DNA of 16,131 nucleotides from Larix sibirica (GCA_004151065.3 NWUY0300011569.1:42434-58564), one strand, 5' to 3'. Positions 1 to 9,290 are shown, counted from the first letter of the stretch. Notes: generated by a model not told the origin, from the letters alone. Made by a program: numbers and translations.

Positions 1-65
1 TATGCACCATTGTTCCCTACTAGATAAGCTTTCCAATTCCTATCTACATGCTTCATTATGACTTC
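1..65 (-). pseudogene. Possible coding fragment of the minus-strand LTR element, cut by window edge
   Basis: Read on the minus strand, these bases give an open stretch of about 21 codons with a protein-like composition (contains MKHVDRNWKAYL and a GNNGA end). It lies in the orientation expected for the body of the element whose LTR and primer site sit at 1969-4548. I do not recognise the domain. The open stretch is short enough to be chance, so this is only a pointer for whoever has the sequence to the left. Confidence 0.2.
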
Positions 66-157
66 AGGTGTGGAAATTACATTACTTCAAGAATGACAAT
101 TTTTACCAAAATTTCTGCACTTTTACACAACTGCAATTTATTTTGAAAAGCCAACTT

Positions 158-372
158 CAGTCCGCAATCCAAAATCCTCAAGCCACAATCCACAAGCCAC
201 AAGGCAGGAGTTGGAACGATAAACTTGAATCAAAGTATCATATCTCTTCTCGACTTTTGCAATCCGCAAGCTGTAATGCGGGAGTTGAAATTCAGCGTTG
301 TCGAGCAGAATCTATCAAATTTTACCTTGACTTCCGCAATACGCAATCCGCAATGCAGGTCCGAAAAGTCGG
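158..372. repeat. Cluster of degenerate CGCAATCC/GCAAT-rich repeats
   Basis: Three blocks share a core like TCCGCAATCC followed by a GCAGG or GCGGG plus AGTTG motif: near 161-217 (TCCGCAATCC, then GGCAGGAGTTG), 258-288 (GCAATCCGCAAG, then GCGGGAGTTG) and 331-361 (TTCCGCAATACGCAATCCGC, then GCAGG). Spacing is about 75-100 bases. The segment is richer in CpG than its surroundings. An open frame runs across it on the plus strand (68-484), but it has no recognisable domain and spans an ambiguous base (N at 405), so I treat it as chance. Confidence 0.45.
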
Positions 373-404
373 CACCCCAATGCACAACTTTGAGAAATCA
401 CACC

Positions 405-897
405 TNTTAACCAGTGCGAGGAAACTCACCATTGATGTCAATGAGTGCCAAGGTACCCAAGCATATCCTACAAAGTACAAATAAATGTGTTGAGGTCAAG
501 TCACTTTGAAAGATCTGATAGATAGACGAAATCGATGTATTCTTACTACCATCAACAAGAGTACTAGACATTAAGGCATGTAAGCCTCAAGGTACTAGAA
601 TAAGTCTATAACCTTGAACCTAGATAAAGTGTTGGATATGACAAGGTTTGGTAGAAGGAAGGCCATAAGGATTCCTTCATCATCCAACGTGAGAGAAAAT
701 AAACTGATTTGAATAACAAAATGATAGAACTAACAACTAAATACAAAACCCCAATTTGAACTTTGCCCTTCGGTTGCTTGGTTTTCAAGCAAAAATCATG
801 TTCAGTTGCATCAGTAAATTGGTTTTCACAACTGAACTTATTTTTTTATCTTTACTATTTTATTCATTTATTACATTACTTAACACTATCCTACTTT
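405..897. other. No recognisable feature
   Basis: By position this lies inside the minus-strand LTR element, downstream of its gag-like frame. No convincing coding frame, motif or repeat is visible. Position 405 is an ambiguous base (N). Confidence 0.4.
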
Positions 898-924
898 ACT
901 TGAAAAAGATATTCTTTTTCAAGT
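898..924. repeat. Perfect 12-bp inverted repeat with 3-base loop
   Basis: The arm ACTTGAAAAAGA is followed by the loop TAT and the exact reverse complement TCTTTTTCAAGT. Transcribed from either strand it would fold into a stable small hairpin. It lies at the 3' edge of the gag-like frame of the minus-strand element. A role as a terminator or processing signal is not shown. Confidence 0.7.
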
Positions 925-1440
925 GTAGGAACACTTCCAGGGAAACCATGTGTGTAACAAGATTATAAATGTGCTCATGTTCAAATTTGAAAAATATGGC
1001 TGAATATATACCAGAACATGAGAGACCAGTTGCTTTGATGTAGACGGTTCCAAGAATTGTTGAAGAATGGAGTGATGAGGCCTAATGACTGCTTGGAACC
1101 ATGTCTCGATGTAATCTGTGTATTCTTCTTTAATAGTCATGCCATTGATTTCTTCAGAAGTTGTCTCATCGAACTTTGGAATGCACAAGGGATATATATC
1201 CGGTGGTAAAGATGATAAGAACTCTTCAATTTCTGGTTCCAACTTTTTCTCTTCAGTAGCCTGATGTCCATGATTCTTTGATATCCTCCGCAAGTGGGAA
1301 ACTGGAAAGTATGCTCAAAGAAAGCTTCTAGATCTGCTTGATGTAAATGTGGCTCATGGATCTATTTCTTTTCTTCCATCTCACAATATCTAGATCTATC
1401 TTCGATTACCACTAGAATCTGAATTTTTTTTGAGTGACAT
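919..1440 (-). pseudogene. Degenerate gag-like frame of minus-strand LTR retrotransposon
   Basis: The first plausible start downstream of the primer binding site is the ATG at 1438-1440 (MSLKKNSDSSGN), which meets a stop after 14 codons. Another frame reads LEAFFEHTFQFPTCGG near 1300-1350 and then continues, after a frame change, into an open stretch of 124 codons from 1293 to 919. That stretch is acidic and protein-like (LSSLPPDIYPLC, IKEEYTDYIETWF). Its position between primer site and element body makes it the expected gag, the structural protein that packages element RNA in the cytoplasm. I see no zinc knuckle and cannot assign the family from residues alone. Stops and at least one frameshift show it is dead. 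Confidence 0.4.
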
Positions 1441-1968
1441 CCTCCTTCACTCAACAATCCTTGGACTCTTTCAGATACTTCTTGTTGACTCCTCTAATCC
1501 TTGTCTCACACATGGATTAGTACAAAGGGTTTTTACAACACCTAAAACTAATTGAAAATTAACTTCAAAAATGAAATGAAATGAATTGCAAAACTAAATC
1601 ACGCTACTCAAAGCAAATTCTATCATGTACTCAAAGCGCCACCCGGATACCGAGACCATGTTGTCACCAAGTTATATTTTCCACATGAGTTAGCTTCCCT
1701 TATTTCCACATATCAAACTAAAATAAAACTTGCATAAAAAGAAACACACTTACAAGAAACAAACTTTGCATAAAAGGAAACACACTTGCATAAAAAAAAG
1801 AAACTATTCTACAACAAACCTTTAAAAAAGGAACAAACTTGGATTTGGAGAAAACAAGCTAAAGCGCTCGCGCATGTTTTGTCCTCTCATATTACAACTC
1901 CTCCACCCCAAGCTGTGTAATTTAAAGGCAATCTACTTATCTACCTAGACTCTAATCCTTTTAGCACC
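1441..1968 (-). other. 5' leader (untranslated region) of minus-strand LTR element
   Basis: This is the roughly 0.5 kb between the tRNA-Asp primer site and the first gag-like ATG, a length usual for leaders of plant Ty3-type elements. It has no long open frame and contains short A-rich direct repeats (1729-1805). The assignment rests on position only. Confidence 0.45.
1729..1805. repeat. Imperfect short tandem repeats, TTGCATAAAA(A/G)GAAAC unit
   Basis: The phrase CTTGCATAAAAAGAAACACA at 1729 recurs as CTTTGCATAAAAGGAAACAC at 1764 and again, partially, at 1785 (CTTGCATAAAAAAAAGAAAC). The repeats lie in the leader of the minus-strand LTR element. They could come from replication slippage. No protein-coding or regulatory meaning is evident. 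Confidence 0.7.
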
Positions 1969-1986
1969 TTCCCGGCAACGGCACCA
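1969..1986 (-). promoter_or_regulatory. Primer binding site matching tRNA-Asp
   Basis: The plus strand here reads TTCCCGGCAACGGCACCA. That is the 3' end of plant tRNA-Asp including CCA (TCCCCGGCAACGGCGCCA), with 16 of 18 bases matching and both differences transitions. On the minus strand it is therefore the site where a tRNA-Asp primer would start minus-strand DNA synthesis. It is separated by five A bases from the LTR edge at 1992, as expected. Primer sites of this type are typical of plant Ty3/gypsy elements of the Athila/Tat kind. Confidence 0.85.
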
Positions 1987-1991
1987 AAAAA

Positions 1992-4548
1992 TGTCAGGTA
2001 AAATATATGCAATAATAATTCACCTTAAACATTGAATTGTCAATCTGGGAGTTCGTAAAGTTAGAAGTGCAGGCACATGTATGTGCATGATCAGAGCCTA
2101 ATCTAGCCTGTAACTCTAATGACTAATGACTAATGCCGGCAAACATACTTGAATCCACACTTTAGAATTTAAAGGCAATAAAAGAAAGTAATCTTAAAGC
2201 AAGCTAACACCACAGTACTCAGCTTATCATTGGATCGCTAGATCATATCTCTCAAATTAGATCTCAATCTTCAGCAACTGATTCCTATGTGATTTGACAA
2301 TGCTATGGAAAAATTAAATCATATGAAAAGGAATAAAAATATAAACTAAATTAAAGGACAATCAAAACAACGTAAAAATAAAATGAAATGAAATATTAAA
2401 CATACAAAAATAAGCTTCAGAAAATGGTACTGGAAACTAATAATTGCTAAGAAATTGCTAAGTGCAAATATGATAAAGAAATGGCTAAACACAGAAAGTG
2501 TTGAATATAAGAATTCTAATAGAAGAAATGATCTAAATTATAAAAATATTAAGTTAATGGAGAAACTAATCTAAATACTCTATTTTAGTTTCAATTTTAT
2601 TCTAAAGTCTATCAAATCTAACAATGCTCTAAGTTCTATGATTGACAAATTCTTTAGCTCGGGATTAGGACCTTTGGTTGCAATTACAAATTAAAGACAC
2701 AATCTTTCACTTCTCTATCGGGAGGGTGTTCTTGTATTATTTAGAATGAAGTACAATTCTGATATTTTGTTTGTTAATTAAATGAGTTAGTGAATGGTAA
2801 AAATCAAAGTGTTTGTACAACCAATAAAAGAGATCTAAGATCATGTATCCTTTCAAATGAACCACATATTAAACTCTAAACTAAACAACCTTTTGAAGCA
2901 ACCTTACCAATGCTCAAAGTATATTCTAAGTGCTCTGTAAATGATTCTATTTAAACAATGTTTATCTCTCGAAATGAAAAGTAACAAGATATCTTAAGAC
3001 AAATTTTAGCTAAGAACCCTGACTTTTTAATGATTTGGGTACAATATTTTGCTTCCACGAAGGGAAGTATTTATGCACTCAAATGAAATAATTAATTCTA
3101 AGCTTTTCCTAGTTCTTCTCTTGGTCTTAATTAATTGGTCAATAAACATGAAAAACATAGGACATAGAATCAAAGTTCTAGAGCAGGGTTGACTTATGAA
3201 GCTTAAAACTACTGTAAGGATCTATGTACTATGAAAACTAACGTTAAATCAAACACTATCTAATATATGAACCAATTTAGATCAAATTCTACTTTATTAC
3301 TTCACACCAAATCTAATGCAAACTAGAGTGATAACGCTTAAGCCTATCTACCATTTCAAATCGAGAATGTATTTGTTGAGTAAACTGATCTATACAATGT
3401 TTTATCTATGATGAAAATAGATTATAATTTAACCAATACAAGAATCAAACCATCTTAAATATGTCACTATAAATATTGATCTAAAAGAAGGCTCCATTCC
3501 TGTGTATGTTTTTCTGAGATCTGAAAATGCAAAAATAAACACTTGTGCCTATAATCAAGTAATGTCAAATGTAAGTGTTGATTAACGAGAGTGAATTCAA
3601 GTTCAAGTAACCAAGTGAAAGTGAATAAAGATGACTTGCAGATATGCAACATGAAAGTAAACTAAGTCAATACAATCTTAACCAAAATTTATATAGTAAA
3701 AGATGACAGAAACATAAATTAACTATAAATGCTAATTGAAACAAAATGTAAAGAGAGACTACACTTCCCCGGTAGGTGGGCCCTTTCCTCCTGGTTGGTG
3801 AGCCTTGAACTAAGCTATATCACATTGTAATCAACAAACACAGCTCTGGAAAATATCAGATCTTCATTGAGAAAATGTTCAGTGCAAAAATTACATCAAT
3901 AGTGTGCTTAAGTTCTCTATCTTTGGCTCAAACTTCTAACACTTCCCATCCCTCCTCATGGTGTTGCTATATATATATAGAAGTGAAGGGACGCATTACA
4001 ACTAATCCCCCACACCCAGATCCGTTCAACAAATTTGCTAAATTTAGAAAAAACAACCTCATTAAAATATGGCGTAACAGTCCATTTGAGCAAGTTGGCA
4101 TTGAATCTCTGGCCATAACTCCCAAACCATTTCGAATTTTCAAAAACAGCCTGCGTTCAGGCTAAATTGGTATGTTCTGCAAGTGGGGTTTTGGTGGATT
4201 TGAAAAATACCTCACCGTTTGCTTGGAAATTAGGCCCAAAGTTGGCCATTTGGAATTTATGCTGATTAATTGGAAATCATTTGACCAAATACTGGAGGAC
4301 ACTTGTGCGATATGGGTGAGGTCTGAGGGACACCTCACCATCTAGAAACACCCAGAAGACTCATCCAAGTGTTAGAATTTGAATTGATGGTTTGTAAGTA
4401 TGCCAACCATTAATTGGTGCCAAACTGGTACGAAATTGTAGAAATGAGTTGACTGGTACCGTAACATAGCTAAACACTACTAAAGACAAGATCAGTCCCC
4501 AAAATTCATCCAATCAACCAATTACACAAGAAATCTCCTAAAATGACA
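1992..4548 (-). mobile_element. 5' LTR of minus-strand Ty3/gypsy-like element
   Basis: The left edge (TGTCAGGTAA) sits five bases from the tRNA-Asp primer site. The best right edge is TGACA at 4544-4548, giving matching inverted ends TGTCA...TGACA and an LTR of about 2.56 kb. On the minus strand the LTR would begin TGTCATTTTAGGAGATTTC. A TATA-like run lies at 3968-3979. The interior holds no long open frame and many small direct repeats, as expected for non-coding LTR. The left edge is well supported. The right edge is inferred from the terminal motif, because the partner LTR is outside the window. Confidence 0.6.
3968..3979 (-). promoter_or_regulatory. Candidate TATA box of the minus-strand LTR
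   Basis: The run TATATATATATA is flanked by C on the minus-strand 5' side and followed by GCAACACC. It lies about 570 bases inside the inferred 5' edge of the LTR, a plausible U3 length. Transcription would run leftwards toward the primer site. AT-rich runs are common in this window, so the call depends on the LTR model. Confidence 0.35.
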
Positions 4549-4736
4549 ACAAATTATCTATTTTACTCAAAAAGAAGAAGACCAGCCTATAATAGGTAAA
4601 GATGTCAAATAGTATAGGAAGTAGTGGTACTAGAATAGGATAATGGGAAATAAATATGTATATGTGGATGGCTCATTTATAATGGAAAACTGGACAAAAT
4701 GGAGACCCATCAAGCCTGATGGTTTATTGAAGGTTT

Positions 4737-4900
4737 ATGGAAGGATGCATCCCTTAATCTTTATAGAGTTACCAAGATGATGGATCATGACTAGATCCAA
4801 AAGAAACATGTATATGCAACAATGACAATAACCATTAAATCAATTCATTATCTTTGGAGAATGGCATCCAATAATATATGGAAGGTGAATCATTGGTTTA
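4737..4900 (+). repeat. Diverged dispersed repeat, copy 1
   Basis: This block shares an ordered set of words with 7941-8100: GGATGCAT..CCTTAA, CTATAGAG or TTATAGAG, GATGATGGAT-like, AACATGTAT, CAATAACCATT, TCCATTGCC versus TTCATTATC, and GGAAGGTGAAT versus GAAGGTGAATT. By eye, identity is roughly 70 percent over 165 bases, with weaker similarity for some 50 bases upstream. It is best read as two LTR copies of one old element. Confidence 0.6.
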
Positions 4901-5589
4901 ACTAATAGGAACAAAAGAGGAATGGTTTTAATTGATTCTTTAAAGAAGACCCATAAGAAGGTAGGCCGTGAGAGATTGAGGATTGTCCAAGGCAAATGTA
5001 GAAGAAGCATTGAACGGTTGGGAGAAACTGGCCAAAGATAACATTGTAGAAACATTGTATAGGTCGATGGATTTGCTGATAAATATAATTTGAGAAGACC
5101 TTGTAATCCAAACCAATACTCTTTTGGAAAGCCCGTGGAATTTGTGGAGGATCCAATTGGAGAAGTCATAAGCTAAGTTGGAGATTGAACAATCAATATA
5201 AAAAATTTGATTGAAGTATCATGACCAATCAAGAGTTTCCTTGTGGAAGATGGAACCATTAGACATTGAAAACGTCACCATATTATCCTAAAGTTGTAGC
5301 AAGAAAGAAAAAATATTATCTACGAAAGAGTTAATAACCCAACAATAACCCTAAGAGATTAAAAGCGTAAGACATTTATATGTGCAAGATTTTGAATGGC
5401 ATAGGTGATGCAAGTCTTCGGTTGTAACACTTACTAGTCTACTTAATTAATTTTAGATTGAAGAATATGTCGGGGTTTCTTCTTCGTGAGGGTTCTCCTT
5501 AAAACATCGTTGTTATGTGTATGTTGCCTTTTTATTTTTATGTTGAATGCTCAATAAGGATGGAACCTTGGCTAGATAATTTCTCACAA

Positions 5590-5613
5590 AGATTATATAT
5601 ATATATATATATA
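5590..5613. repeat. AT dinucleotide run
   Basis: This is an uninterrupted alternating AT run, preceded by CAAAGATT. It lies about 60 bases upstream of the inferred LTR end, where it could serve as, or have grown from, a TATA element. It may equally be a simple microsatellite. Confidence 0.75.
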
Positions 5614-5674
5614 TGAAATATGATTTGATTACCACTAGGATATTTTGACTCACCGACTAGGTTACAAATCAATT

Positions 5675-5686
5675 TGGTATTAAAGC
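5675..5686 (+). promoter_or_regulatory. Degenerate tRNA-iMet primer binding site
   Basis: The sequence TGGTATTAAAGC matches the plant initiator tRNA-Met primer site TGGTATCAGAGC at 10 of 12 bases, and both changes are transitions. It starts three bases after a CA that can end the LTR. It is followed by a purine-rich leader and then the gag relic on the same strand, which fits the order of an LTR element. Confidence 0.65.
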
Positions 5687-6472
5687 AGAGGATCTCCAAA
5701 TCTATGACTTGTAGAAACTAGCCATTGCAAATGATCTCAAGAGAGAATTAAATTCAAGGACCACAAGAGATGAATTAGTGAAAGAAGTATGATAACAAAC
5801 AACCAAAAAAGATAGTCTAGTAATTGAAGAAGAAGAATGCAGAGCTGCAGAGATATATGGAAAATTATGTAAAGCTCTTTAATGACCTTCACAACCAAGT
5901 TGTAAACATATTGTGACAAGGTTTGAAGTCCAAAGAAAGGGAATTAGAAGAGACAAAATATAAGAGAAGGTTCACTCCAAATTGAGATACACTGACCATG
6001 CCTAAAGAAAGTGCACTTTATAAGCACTTCATATTCACCCCTTACTCAAATCAAATCAACATTTAAAAAAAATTGATAGTTTTGAAAGTCATACAAAAGG
6101 GAAACACTCAAAGTTGCAGCAAAATATGGATTTTGATAGGAAAGTTCTTGGAAAGAATAGTCAATGCATGAAGAGCCTCACTTTTTTAAATTTGAAACCC
6201 CATTATGTGGGTCTAGGATACAATGGTGGTAATATAACACAGGATAATGTTCTAGAAAAATCCCAAACATCATGTCGATTTGAAATACAATTTTTGTGAA
6301 GGATCAAGATGAAGGAAGTTCAGAAACTCTTGGTAGAGAACAAATTAGGACATATGATCAACATCCATGTACTAGTAATAAGAAGGAAAATACATTTCCT
6401 ATTATTAATCCAATAGATGGAGGAACATCTAAGGAATCCATCTAAGTCAAGAACAATAACAATGTCGTTTTC

Positions 6473-6514
6473 TATTATTATTGCAAGGAGAAAGGTTATA
6501 AGGTGTATCAATGT
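6473..6514 (+). other. First CCHC zinc-knuckle relic
   Basis: Translated from 6473 the motif reads YYYCKEKGYKVYQC. It fits C-x2-C-x4-H-x4-C exactly in spacing, but the first Cys and the His have become Tyr. TGT to TAT and CAT to TAT are both single transitions. The second and last Cys are kept. Zinc knuckles of this form bind RNA in retrotransposon gag. Confidence 0.6.
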
Positions 6515-6527
6515 TCATGCATTTCCC

Positions 6528-6569
6528 TATTCATTCTATGGAGAAAAAGACCATTTCAAGACTAGATGC
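6528..6569 (+). other. Second CCHC zinc-knuckle relic, in a shifted frame
   Basis: In a frame different from the first knuckle the sequence reads YSFYGEKDHFKTRC. Spacing again equals C-x2-C-x4-H-x4-C, with both first Cys changed to Tyr by TGT to TAT, while His and the last Cys remain. The next codon is TAG, which would be Trp (TGG) before a transition. The 13 bases between the knuckles contain the frame change. Tandem knuckles are known in some plant gag proteins. Confidence 0.55.
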
Positions 6570-6890
6570 TAGATGGAACAATCCATCACTAAAAACCCAA
6601 GGTGTTTCAAGAAGGAGAGTTGCAAAAACAATTCCTCCTACCAATAAGAATGATAAAGGGAGCAATCAAAATAAAAATCCAATATTGCTCTCAAGTTAGT
6701 AGAAGAAGATATTTTACACCCATTGGAAGATATATGGACATTAGAGGAGGAAGATGGGATCTCCGTCCTCATCTTCATTTCAAGACTAGGAAGGAAAAAT
6801 GTAAGAGGAATATCTTGTAATGTTGGGAAGTGGGATGGAATATGTTGGTCAACATACAAACAACATCAAAAGAAGAAGCCCCAACTTCTT

Positions 6891-7880
6891 TAGAAGAACC
6901 GCGTAGCCTTTCTAGTCTATGGAGGGATATTCTCCATTATTGCTATTAGACATCAACAAGGACTCATGTTGGAGAGATAAATGATTTGTTATTGTGAGTA
7001 GAAAGAATTCATTATCTTGATAATAAGTATTTTCATGACATATGAATCAGAGAGTTGTAATCAATTGAAGGATTAAGTGAACAAGAAGCTAAAATTCCCT
7101 ATGAGTAGAAAAACCTCAAGGAATTTTTCCAGTATGATTGTAGTAACCATAAGAAGACACACACAAGGGAAATCCTAAAGGAAGTACAAATCAACTTGAA
7201 GAACACTTGTGTTAACCTGGGATGCAAAGCATGGACAAGGATTTAAGAAAGGGTAGATCAACATTAAAATAACATGAGTATACTCATAAAGAAGGATAAA
7301 TCAATAGTAAAAGCAAACATTCATTAGCATTCAAATTGGGTATACATAGAAACAAGACAAACTCATGAGATGTAGGCTTTAGAAGTGAAGCCATTTTTTT
7401 CCAATTGTCATTGAGACTTCAATAAAAAAATCAAGTTAAAAAAGGTGAAAGAAGTTTTATAATATTTTGATTTGAGAGTGTGTTGTGAAAGAACTAGGCT
7501 ATATAGATTGTCTAAGTATTTGTGGGACTCAAAAAAGTATAAAAGTGGAGGCTTGATCTAAAATGGATCTTGATTAACGAAAGCCAAATAAATCAATCAA
7601 TCAATTTCTAAAGGTGCGGCATTGTCATGAAAACCAAGACAGACAACTAAGATCTATTTTATACTAAAGTCTAACTTAATTAAGAGAAAATTAACTAGGA
7701 AAGAAAGACTTGGATAGAACTAAATGAGTTATCCAAGTAATCATAATTGATTAGACAAGTATAATGGTGGCCAATTGATGTAAACATTGAATGCATGTTG
7801 ATGGATAACATCAAAAGATAACTTGATTGGTTTTAATATGGTTTTTTTACCAGTTGTTAGTGAAGTATGTTTGATGAGTA
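6891..7880 (+). other. Unrecognised interior of plus-strand element
   Basis: No open frame of note and no catalytic motif of protease, integrase, reverse transcriptase or RNase H is visible on either strand. A purine-rich string near 7530-7555 (AAAAGTGGAGG) resembles a polypurine tract, which primes plus-strand DNA just before a 3' LTR. It is only a candidate. By context this is the shrunken body of the element at 4681-8105. Confidence 0.3.
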
Positions 7881-7884
7881 GTTA

Positions 7885-8105
7885 GAAAACTAAGGACACA
7901 ACTAATGGTTTCAAGGGAGTAAATAAGCCTAAAAGTGTCTTGGAGGATGCATACCTTAACCTCTATAGAGCGATGAAGAGGATGTATGATGGATAGATCT
8001 GAAGCAACATGTATTTTTATAAACAATAACCATTGGGTAAATCCATTGCCTTCGCGAGGTTGGTGTCGAATGACCTGTTGAAGGTGAATTGATGGTTTAA
8101 ACTTA
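7885..8105 (+). repeat. Diverged dispersed repeat, copy 2 (possible 3' LTR piece)
   Basis: This is the counterpart of the block at about 4685-4905, in direct orientation about 3.2 kb downstream. Similarity is clearest from GGAGGATGCATACCTTAACC (7940s) to GGTGAATTGATGGTTTAA (8080-8100). If the two are LTRs of one element, the piece here is cut short, since similarity does not continue into sequence matching 4905-5671. Its minus-strand open frame (7847-8155) has no domain and is not called. Confidence 0.5.
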
Positions 8106-8159
8106 ATTCCTTTTACATTCACCAGGTCAACTAGTGATAGTGGAAATAGGCCCAAATGC

Positions 8160-8495
8160 TTTAATGGTTTTATACATACCCCTCATCTATTCTCTAAATA
8201 TTTGGTTTGATAGGTTTTTTAATATAGTATCTAATGATTGATGTGCTCATATTGTATGTCACTTACACAACATTATTTTCATCGTGATGACTCTATGCCA
8301 ATACTAACCATTATCACTAAACATTCCTCACTCGCACACTTCAAGGAATTTTCTTGTTAATGAACCATATTTAGAAAATGGTTGTGTATGAATAACATAA
8401 TACACTAGTATAATTTGATAATTTTGTGACTCTATGACCAAAAATGTTAGTCACAACATTTGTTATAAGGTATATACTAGCAAATTGCATGTTTC
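8160..8495. other. No recognisable feature
   Basis: AT-rich sequence with no open frame of note and no repeat that I can see. Confidence 0.4.
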
Positions 8496-8525
8496 TTTCA
8501 AGTGGAGTGGTAGAAAGAGAAAAAC

Positions 8526-8595
8526 AATCACTTCAATTGGGTAGGTGGTATATTTTTTAGTGTCTTATGTTGGATTCTTAGGTTTGAATCCCGCC
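8526..8595 (+). other. tRNA-like Pol III promoter relic (tRNA pseudogene or SINE head)
   Basis: The string GGTTTGAATCCC at 8581-8592 is close to the B box GGTTCGANNCC. About 50 bases upstream, TCACTTCAATTGGGTAGG (from 8528) resembles the A box and D arm of a tRNA (TAGCTCAATTGGTAGAGC). The spacing is somewhat longer than in a standard tRNA gene. No acceptor stem can be paired, so it is not a working tRNA. A SINE would need a downstream body and A tail, which I could not define. Confidence 0.35.
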
Positions 8596-9205
8596 TCTCC
8601 CACACTCGAGAAGAACATGTTTATCTATTGTTATTGCTATAAGAAAATATTATTGCCTACTATTATGGGGTTGAATGGAGCTTAGTTAGTAGTACTACTA
8701 TTTCATGCACATAAGAATCATAACCTTACTATAAATTGTTCAAAGCACTTTTAAAAATAAGAAATCAAACACAATCAACCAAGCTATTTTAATTCAATAT
8801 TAATGTTTGGGAAAGCCCTTCTCCAACAAGAATATCTTTGAAATCAATACATCATCAGGGTCACGAGGAAGCAAAGGTTCCTTGATGGCTATCAGTGTAA
8901 ACCTCATTTAAAAGTGAATATCAAAGTCCTTATGTTATAAAAGTTAGATGCAATCCATGCAATAATGTCAATCCTATAAATCCATGAAGAAGTTCATGGG
9001 TTACCGTGCATTTGAATCCTTAAGGAAAAATGCTTCAACTACTTCATGATATGATGATCATGTAATAAGAGAAACTTTGGAAAGGATATTACCATAATCA
9101 AAGTATAAAAATATAGACATTTTGTAATGTCTTTGCAAGTAAGAGAGTCCTTGAAAATATTACATCTATCAATGCACAAATAATATAAAAGGTTCATATG
9201 TCATT
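8596..9205. other. No recognisable feature
   Basis: AT-rich sequence with stops in all frames. No motif, RNA gene or clear repeat is seen. Confidence 0.4.
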
Positions 9206-9210
9206 AAATC

Positions 9211-9290
9211 CAAATTCATCATTAAACCAAACTCAAATCACAATATACACCAAATTCATCATTAAACCAAACTCAAATCACAATATACAC
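9211..9290. repeat. Perfect 40-bp tandem duplication
   Basis: Bases 9211-9250 and 9251-9290 are identical over all 40 positions, starting CAAATTCATCATTAAACC and ending CACAATATACAC. Perfect identity beside otherwise heavily decayed sequence points to a recent slippage event, or to an assembly or sequencing artefact. Confidence 0.95.

Larger units (their letters stand above)
4681..5671 (+). mobile_element. Probable 5' LTR (start uncertain) of plus-strand LTR element
   Basis: The sequence ends in CA at 5670-5671, three bases before a degenerate tRNA-iMet primer site, so the right edge is credible. The left part (about 4680-4905) recurs in diverged form at about 7885-8105, as 5' and 3' LTRs would. 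An (AT)n run lies at 5590-5613, close to the end. The start cannot be fixed. The LTR may begin anywhere after the neighbouring element's LTR ends at about 4548. The long open frames here are on the minus strand and look like chance. Confidence 0.4.
5700..6890 (+). pseudogene. Decayed gag with two zinc-knuckle relics
   Basis: Downstream of the primer site the plus strand shows broken but protein-like stretches: a charged, helix-prone segment near 5750-5980 (pieces such as IEEEECRAAEIYGKL and LKSKERELEETKYKRR), then two nucleic-acid-binding CCHC relics at 6473-6514 and 6528-6569, then an acidic tail (KLVEEDILHPLEDIWTLEEE near 6690-6750). The order of coiled coil, then zinc knuckles, fits the gag of a plant LTR retrotransposon, which packages element RNA. 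Many in-frame stops and frame changes show it is dead. No protease, integrase or reverse transcriptase is recognisable before 7885, so pol is deleted or beyond recognition. Confidence 0.55.

Noticed and set aside
68-484. 138-codon plus-strand open frame
   Set aside because: It spans an ambiguous base and a short repeat cluster, has no recognisable domain, and runs antisense to the element filling this region.
1635-1665. Second primer-site-like string in the minus-strand leader (TGGTCTCGGTATCCGGG)
   Set aside because: It does not match the 3' end of a tRNA that I can name, and a far better tRNA-Asp site lies at 1969-1986 next to the LTR edge.
3875-4165. 96-codon plus-strand open frame with a hydrophobic start
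   Set aside because: It lies antisense in the inferred LTR across the TATA-like run. The start resembles a signal peptide only by composition, and no domain follows.
4840-5169. 109-codon minus-strand open frame
   Set aside because: It lies inside the inferred LTR of a plus-strand element, has hydrophobic low-information composition, and has no domain.
7847-8155. 102-codon minus-strand open frame
   Set aside because: It overlaps the dispersed repeat, whose other copy does not keep the frame open, and no domain is visible.
9211-9290. Possible CRISPR-like repeat
   Set aside because: There are only two head-to-tail copies with no spacer between them, in a eukaryotic-type context.
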